Assembly: GCF_009687905.1 (NCBI RefSeq)
Contig: NZ_BLBG01000015.1
Location: 1-56,841 of the forward strand
DNA: 56,841 bases
Origin: Lacticaseibacillus zhaodongensis
Lineage (GTDB): Bacteria; Bacillota; Bacilli; Lactobacillales; Lactobacillaceae
Reading direction: 5' to 3'
Below are positions 52,788 to 56,841 of the stretch, piece by piece. Both the position numbers and the translations under genes were made by a program. How positions within the stretch are numbered: position 1 is the first letter of the stretch; each line of letters opens with the position of its first letter. The notes below the pieces were generated by a model. It saw nothing but the letters and a program-made list of their open reading frames with translations, was not told the DNA's origin and made no database searches.

Positions 52788-53729
52788 CTATCTTCGGCTA
52801 ATAAAATCAGAGTGAATACCGACTTGACCTGATGCCGCCCCAGTCGCCAAGCGTAAGGCGGCGGCGCCAACGTCACGGTAGTGGTGGTCAATCGTTGGGA
52901 AGCCGAGCAGTTGGCCCGATAACTGTTTGTCTTGGCCCATGAGCCCGGGTGCGGGTAGGCCGCGATCCTTGTAGTACTGGGCGACACCGGTGGCGATGTC
53001 GTCCCCGTTGGCGAAGATAAAATCGGGATTGAGGTTATTGCTGACGTAGTATTCGGCTGCGGAATAGCCATCCGCGTAGGTCATGGTCCCGAGCCGCGTT
53101 AAGCTGCCGTTGGGCTTTTCACCGAACACTTTGGTGTAAGCATGCACGGTCTCGGCGCCGGTTGCGCTGAGGGCGGGGTCGCGGGGCAAAAGTAGGCCGA
53201 TCCGGCGGTAGTCATGGCGCTTGATCCACGTGAAGGCCTGCTCATATGACGGCCCGCGCTCGCTGTAGGCGGCGTCAATATCGATGTCCCCCGGGTCGTG
53301 ACAAACGACGATGCGCCCGTAACGCCGATAGGTCAGCATTTCCTCGATGGGGATGTTATGGGTGGTGAAAATGAGCGCGTCGTACGCCTTGCGCCGCAGC
53401 TGCTCCATGTAGCCGCGCTCCTGGTCGTTGTCGTAATTTGAGGGTAACTGCATCACGTTGTAACCCGCAGCAAACGCCGCGGTCATGATGCCCGCACTGA
53501 GGTCGGTATAGTAGGGATGGTCAATGTTCAGCATCACCGCACCGATGGTCATGGTCTTGCCCCGACTTAGGTCCCGCGCGACGTCATTCGGAACGTAATC
53601 AAGTTTATCGATGACGGCTTGGATTTTGGTCCGCACGGGCGTGGATACATAGTTTTTGTGGTTGAGGACCCGGGAAACGGTGGACACGGAAAAGCCACTG
53701 ATACGGGCGATGTCCCGAATATTGGTCAT
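52788..53729 (-). CDS. LacI-family transcriptional regulator
   Basis: A 313-residue LacI/GalR repressor. The helix-turn-helix MTNIRDIARISGFSVSTVSRVLNHKNYVS and hinge are at the N-terminus; the periplasmic-binding-protein-like domain shows TIGAVMLNIDHPYYTDLSAGI, IFTTHNIP and DFIFANGDDIATG. The effector is unknown; the proximity to the galactose-type cluster hints at a sugar. It converges on lacC. Confidence 0.9.
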   Translation of the reverse strand: MTNIRDIARISGFSVSTVSRVLNHKNYVSTPVRTKIQAVIDKLDYVPNDVARDLSRGKTMTIGAVMLNIDHPYYTDLSAGIMTAAFAAGYNVMQLPSNYDNDQERGYMEQLRRKAYDALIFTTHNIPIEEMLTYRRYGRIVVCHDPGDIDIDAAYSERGPSYEQAFTWIKRHDYRRIGLLLPRDPALSATGAETVHAYTKVFGEKPNGSLTRLGTMTYADGYSAAEYYVSNNLNPDFIFANGDDIATGVAQYYKDRGLPAPGLMGQDKQLSGQLLGFPTIDHHYRDVGAAALRLATGAASGQVGIHSDFISRR

Positions 53730-53787
53730 ACTGGCACTTCCTTTTTAATTAGCTAGCTAATTGTCGACAAAATTCCTACCCTCATAA

Positions 53788-53855
53788 TAACACGCGCAGC
53801 GGTGAGCATGCTTCTGGAGGCGACCAGAGGGCTGTGCTCACCGCTGCGCGTGTTA
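53788..53855. terminator. Long perfect 21-bp hairpin
   Basis: Positions 53788-53808 and 53835-53855 are perfectly complementary (the right arm includes TGCTCACCGCTGCGCG). The 26-base loop itself folds (CTGG/CCAG). No T-run on the LacI side. It may end the 53917 gene transcript, or be a protein-binding dyad upstream of the LacI gene. Confidence 0.5.
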
Positions 53856-53916
53856 ATTTTGCTTAACCAGAGTGCGGTCGTTTTGCTTGTTTACGGTTTG
53901 CATGGAACTGACCGCA

Positions 53917-54363
53917 TCAAATGATTTCGTGGAGCAGCTTGTTTAGGTCACTAGAGCTGTCGCGCCACTCATCAAGTTGATTCAGGTGCGCACTGACGGT
54001 GGCTGCGGCCTTTTGCGTGAGTGCATCAGCGTTATCATCGGCAGTGGGCATAACTAGAACGACTGCGTAATCAACGCGGTTAGACGCATCGTCGTTCCAA
54101 GGGATGAACTTGCTGAAGGTAATAATCATTCCAGTTGCTTCCTTGATTTCGCTGGAGGTGGTGTGGGTGATGAGAACCCGGCCGGCGACAATCTGGTTGG
54201 TGCCCGCTGCGGTGCTCCCAAACAGGCCACTTTTCAGCTCCTGGGCGTCCAGATTCAGCTTGTTTGCCGTGCGGGATGCCAGTGTCTTGAGCACTTCGAT
54301 GGTGTCGGTGCTGCTGAGGTCAACATTGGTGGCAACATTCTTCTTCTTCAAAAGTCCAAACAT
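53917..54363 (-). CDS. Orphan PTS EIIA_2-like protein
   Basis: A 148-residue soluble protein (MFGLLKKKNVATNVDLSSTD...). Length and pattern fit a fructose/mannitol-type EIIA: VLKTLASRTANKLNLD, then GRVLITHTTSSEIKEATGMIITFSKFIPWND and VDYAVVLVMPTADDNADALTQKAAATV, with the end SSSDLNKLLHEI. The catalytic PH motif would be THTT, so a histidine is kept but the proline is not. No IIB/IIC partner is adjacent, suggesting a regulatory role. The ATG at 54363 has AGGAGG upstream; a 17-codon extension was rejected. EIIA assignment is by pattern, moderate confidence. Confidence 0.5.
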   Translation of the reverse strand: MFGLLKKKNVATNVDLSSTDTIEVLKTLASRTANKLNLDAQELKSGLFGSTAAGTNQIVAGRVLITHTTSSEIKEATGMIITFSKFIPWNDDASNRVDYAVVLVMPTADDNADALTQKAAATVSAHLNQLDEWRDSSSDLNKLLHEII

Positions 54364-54594
54364 GATAATTCCTCCTGTTGTGTGCGCTACAGCGAAATGA
54401 TGCCGCCGTAGCAAGTGACATTGAGTTGTAAGAATGGAGGGTTCCCGCGCGGATTTGTTAGCCCTTTCATCTCTACAAGAACAGTGTATTTTGTCGAACG
54501 CGTTTCAGGTCAAGGCTTTTCGCAAAATAATTTATAAAAAGTTTGGTAGTCAGTATTTTGGCCATGCTAAGATAGGCGTGCGAGGTGATTAGGT

Positions 54595-55140
54595 ATGGAC
54601 TTAGAAGCTTACTATGAACAAATCAAGGCTACGGGGCAGCGGCGCAGTTATCCGGCGGGTGCAGACTTATTGCTGGAGGGTGATACCGCTCACGAAGCAT
54701 TCTTCATAGAGAAGGGTGGGGTGCGTTTGTGGCACAACGACGATGGCCGCGATATTACCGTCCAATTCTTCTTTGAAGACCAAGTGGTGACGTCTTTTGA
54801 GAGCTTCTACTTGGAGCGGCCCAGCTTGTTTTCAATTACAACGATCGAGCCGACAACGGTGACAATTGTCGACGGGCGCAAATTGCGGCAAACGCTCGCC
54901 ACCAATACCGAGTTGATGGCGGCCTTCACAAATTATGTCTGCCAGCGTTTTATTGATTACACGGGCTATTTTCTTAACCGAATTCAGGATTCCCCAGAGT
55001 TGCGTTATCAAACTTTGCTACAGACCGATCCTGAATTAGTTGCCCGGGTCCCGCAGCACGAATTAGCCTCATATCTCGGCATTACGCCGGTATCATTATC
55101 GCGAATTCGCAAAAGAGTCAAAAAAGATGCCGCCAATTAA
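54595..55140 (+). CDS. Crp/Fnr-family transcriptional regulator
   Basis: A 181-residue regulator. The cyclic-nucleotide-type beta barrel is at residues 15-115 (YPAGADLLLEGDTAHEAFFIEKGGVRLW, DITVQFFFEDQVVTSFESFYLERPSLFSI) without the residues that bind cAMP. The C-terminal helix-turn-helix is VPQHELASYLGITPVSLSRIRKRVKK. No iron-sulfur cysteine cluster is present (one Cys only), so it is not a classical FNR. It is followed after 69 bases by a flavodoxin-fold oxidoreductase that it may control. Confidence 0.88.
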   Translation: MDLEAYYEQIKATGQRRSYPAGADLLLEGDTAHEAFFIEKGGVRLWHNDDGRDITVQFFFEDQVVTSFESFYLERPSLFSITTIEPTTVTIVDGRKLRQTLATNTELMAAFTNYVCQRFIDYTGYFLNRIQDSPELRYQTLLQTDPELVARVPQHELASYLGITPVSLSRIRKRVKKDAAN

Positions 55141-55146
55141 CAATTG

Positions 55147-55179
55147 TTAATGCTCGGATTAATAGCGGCCCATATACTA
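55147..55179 (+). promoter_or_regulatory. Candidate operator and promoter of the oxidoreductase gene
   Basis: The perfect dyad TTAAT-N6-ATTAA (55147-55162) is followed by TATACT at about 55173-55178, a likely -10 box. The dyad may bind the Crp/Fnr regulator encoded just upstream. Confidence 0.4.
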
Positions 55180-55209
55180 GCTTCATCAACAACAATTTGG
55201 AGGCTAATT

Positions 55210-55800
55210 ATGACAAACACAGTAATCGTTACATCTCACCCATACGAAGGTAGTTTCTGCCACGCACTGATGATGGCAGCAAAAGAAGGCGCACTGGCAG
55301 CTGGCAACACGGTCGACGTCATTGACCTTGAAGCGGATCACTTCGACCCCGTCATGCACAGTGCAGATTTGATCGGGTTCCTCAAGCACAAGGCGCAGGA
55401 CGAGCAGGCTAAGGACTACATTGCCCGCGTCAAGGCTGCCGACCACCTCATTTTGGTTTTCCCAATCTGGTGGGAACTGATGCCAGCGATGATGAAGGGG
55501 TTCATCGACAAGGTCGTTTTCCCCGGTGAAACTTTTGATTACACGCACGGTGGCAAGGGGATGGCATCCAAACTGGACAAGCTGCAGTCCACGACCATCA
55601 TGACCACGATGAACACCCCGAAGTCTCTGTACCGCTGGGTGTTCGGTAACGCGATCCAGCGTGCACTTGTCCGCGGCACCTTCCGCAAAATGGGTCTGAA
55701 GAACATTCGCTGGATGAGCTGCAACATGGTTAAGGGCAGCTCTGATCAGCGGCGTGCCGGGTGGCTAGACGAGGCTAAACGGGTCGGCGCTAAAGCATAG
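55210..55800 (+). CDS. Flavodoxin-fold NAD(P)H-dependent oxidoreductase
   Basis: A 196-residue protein of the KefF/MdaB/NQO1 type. SHPYEGSFCHALMMAAKEGALAAG is the FMN phosphate loop, and ADHLILVFPIWWELMPAMMKGFIDKVVFPGETF is the hallmark FPxWW...PA..KG..D stretch. It probably reduces quinones with NAD(P)H. The ATG at 55210 has GGAGG seven bases upstream; a 22-codon extension was rejected. Same strand as the Crp/Fnr regulator. Confidence 0.88.
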   Translation: MTNTVIVTSHPYEGSFCHALMMAAKEGALAAGNTVDVIDLEADHFDPVMHSADLIGFLKHKAQDEQAKDYIARVKAADHLILVFPIWWELMPAMMKGFIDKVVFPGETFDYTHGGKGMASKLDKLQSTTIMTTMNTPKSLYRWVFGNAIQRALVRGTFRKMGLKNIRWMSCNMVKGSSDQRRAGWLDEAKRVGAKA

Positions 55801-55839
55801 GCATCAGCACCACATCTGAATCATATCTAGACAATACCA

Positions 55840-55888
55840 AAAATGACTTCCAGCCGCTTTGTGATGCAAAGCTCTGGGAGTCATTTTT
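55840..55888. terminator. Bidirectional terminator
   Basis: AATGACTtCCAGccGCTTTG pairs with CAAAGCtCTGGgAGTCATT between the convergent oxidoreductase and ABC ATPase genes, with A- and T-runs outside. Confidence 0.85.
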
Positions 55889-55889
55889 G

Positions 55890-56576
55890 TTATGCACTAG
55901 GATTTGCTTTTTTGCTCAGGTAACCGTCCTTGATTTCGTAAAGGTGATCGGCCGCGTCAATCAGCCGGGTGTCGTGGGTAACGACGACGACCGCCTTGTT
56001 GTGCTTGATGGCGAGGTCCTTCAACAGGCCACCGACCACTGCCACCCGCGGGCTGTCCAGCGCGGAGGTGGGTTCGTCGGCGAGGATGATCGTTGGGTTC
56101 GGGTATAGCGCTCGGGCGATGGCAACACGCTGCTGCTGGCCACCTGACAGCTCGTCGGGGTACTTGTGCAGCAAGTCTTTGATGCCGAGGGTCGTCAGCA
56201 CATCATTAAGCGCGTCCTTATCCAGATTGCCCTGCGGCTTGACCCGATCGACGAGTTCAAACTGATCGGCAACGGTCAGGAAGGGCAACAAGTGGTACTT
56301 TTGCAGGACGAAGCCAATGGAATCAAGGCGCAGGGCGTCGCGGTCCTTTTTAGAACGTTCGGTGTAGCTAACACCATTAACTTCAACGGTGCCCGATGTT
56401 GGGGTGAGCAGGCCACCAGCAATCGCAAGAAAGGTGCTCTTACCCGAGCCAGATGGACCCATGACGAGGCTGAGTGTGCCCGCTTCCGCCGCAAAATTGA
56501 CATCGTGGAGCGCGTGCACCTGGGCGCTGCCGCTACCATAAATGTGATTGACGTTTTTCAATGCAAATGAGTTCAT
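55890..56576 (-). CDS. ABC transporter ATP-binding protein (LolD/MacB type)
   Basis: A 228-residue ATPase. Walker A is GPSGSGKST, the Q-loop region is GFVLQKYHLLPFLT, the signature LSGGQQQRVAIARAL, Walker B IILADEPTSALD and the switch histidine VVVTHD. Such ATPases pair with FtsX-like permeases (MacB, LolCE or BceB types) for peptide or lipid export and resistance. The partner gene lies directly upstream on the strand and is cut short (56581-56799). The ATG at 56576 has GGAGG upstream, inside the end of the permease gene. Confidence 0.92.
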   Translation of the reverse strand: MNSFALKNVNHIYGSGSAQVHALHDVNFAAEAGTLSLVMGPSGSGKSTFLAIAGGLLTPTSGTVEVNGVSYTERSKKDRDALRLDSIGFVLQKYHLLPFLTVADQFELVDRVKPQGNLDKDALNDVLTTLGIKDLLHKYPDELSGGQQQRVAIARALYPNPTIILADEPTSALDSPRVAVVGGLLKDLAIKHNKAVVVVTHDTRLIDAADHLYEIKDGYLSKKANPSA

Positions 56577-56580
56577 GAGT

Positions 56581-56799
56581 TTAACCTCCAATGACGGATA
56601 CTGGGTCGATACTGAGGACAGACTTGATTGGGATCAAACTGCCAATCAGGGCCATTAGCAGTAGGCCCACACCCACGCCGCTCAGGGCCGGAATGGCGAA
56701 GGCCATCGGTACGGCCGCGGGGATGATCAGTGCGGTCACCGCCGTCAGCAGTGCGGCAATAATAGGGTCTGTGCCAACTGGTGTTGAAGAATAAATATA
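56581..56799 (-). pseudogene. FtsX-like ABC permease, C-terminal fragment
   Basis: Reading back from the TAA at 56581 on the minus strand, the frame encodes about 72 residues with two hydrophobic segments, including GVGVGLLLMALIGSLIPI, and ends KSVLSIDPVSVIGG. The form IDPVxxIGG is the usual C-terminus of FtsX/MacB-type permeases. A TGA stop is in frame at 56800-56802, so the gene is broken here instead of continuing off the edge. The sequence beyond (56801-56841) looks unrelated and carries a hairpin terminator. Insertion of another element, or a deletion, may have removed the rest. Confidence 0.65.
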
Positions 56800-56809
56800 T
56801 CATTCGGGA

Positions 56810-56836
56810 AGATCTCCATGATAGGAGGTCTTTTTG
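56810..56836 (+). terminator. Hairpin terminator at the right edge
   Basis: AGATCTCC pairs with GGAGGTCT (one G-U pair) around a 6-base loop, followed by TTTTTG on the plus strand. It may belong to an element that interrupts the permease gene. Confidence 0.6.
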
Positions 56837-56841
56837 TTATT

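Overview
The window is a 56.8 kb stretch of a low-GC Gram-positive (Firmicutes) chromosome spanning the replication origin. The gene content points to a lactic acid bacterium of the Lactobacillaceae, from one of the lineages with GC a little above 50 percent: AGGAGG-type ribosome binding sites, the order gyrA-gyrB-recF-yaaA-dnaN-dnaA / rpmH-rnpA-yidC-jag-mnmE-mnmG, rpsF-ssb-rpsR near gyrA, a DHA2 exporter followed by a DUF4811 protein, and a tagatose-6-phosphate pathway. I cannot fix the genus from the sequence alone.

Layout, left to right. (1) 1-136: promoter and leader of an rRNA operon that runs off the left edge on the minus strand. (2) 0.4-4.7 kb: aspartate ammonia-lyase, a small membrane protein, a pentapeptide-repeat protein, an AraC regulator and a Cof-type HAD phosphatase. 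(3) 5.0-9.0 kb: rpsF-ssb-rpsR, then a frameshifted Gfo/Idh/MocA oxidoreductase, a GNAT acetyltransferase and an M42 aminopeptidase, all on the minus strand. (4) 9.1-10.0 kb: a gene-free segment with two long palindromic elements in opposite orientation. (5) 10.0-27.0 kb: the origin core. gyrA to dnaA run on the minus strand and rpmH to mnmG on the plus strand. oriC has two parts: DnaA boxes between rpmH and dnaA, and between dnaA and dnaN a second cluster next to five perfect DnaA-trio triplets and an AT-rich unwinding region. (6) 27-36.6 kb: paired GNATs, small membrane proteins, a CPBP protease, prs, a secreted repeat protein, a PfoR-like IIC membrane protein, ilvE and a lactate oxidase homologue. 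(7) 36.8-37.3 kb: two tRNA-Lys(CUU) genes, the second with C in place of the near-invariant U33. (8) 37.5-46.7 kb: HAD phosphatase, hexapeptide acetyltransferase, MerR with a divergent DHA2 exporter, amino-acid permease, MarR/NmrA pair and SstT-like symporter. (9) 46.9-53.7 kb: a divergent galactose-type regulon (galactitol-family PTS IIA/IIB/IIC on the minus strand; DeoR-family regulator, lacA, lacB, lacC on the plus strand; a LacI regulator), with no lacD in view. (10) 53.9-56.8 kb: an orphan EIIA-like protein, a Crp/Fnr regulator with a flavodoxin-fold oxidoreductase, and an ABC ATPase whose permease partner is cut off close to the right edge.

The most striking unexplained signal is in the intergenic DNA. 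Five full copies (plus fragments) of one hairpin element and two copies of a related one lie in the sense orientation just 3' of the preceding gene, in several cases starting within a few bases of the T-run of its intrinsic terminator. Their flanks and an asymmetric internal-loop motif (GAGCA opposite GCGGA) are conserved, while their stems differ between copies with both strands changed together. I do not recognise these elements. A third family of about 250-bp palindromes, with 19-bp terminal repeats that also covary, sits next to gyrA. Together they look like structured repeats under selection for folding, and they are the best candidate here for something undescribed.
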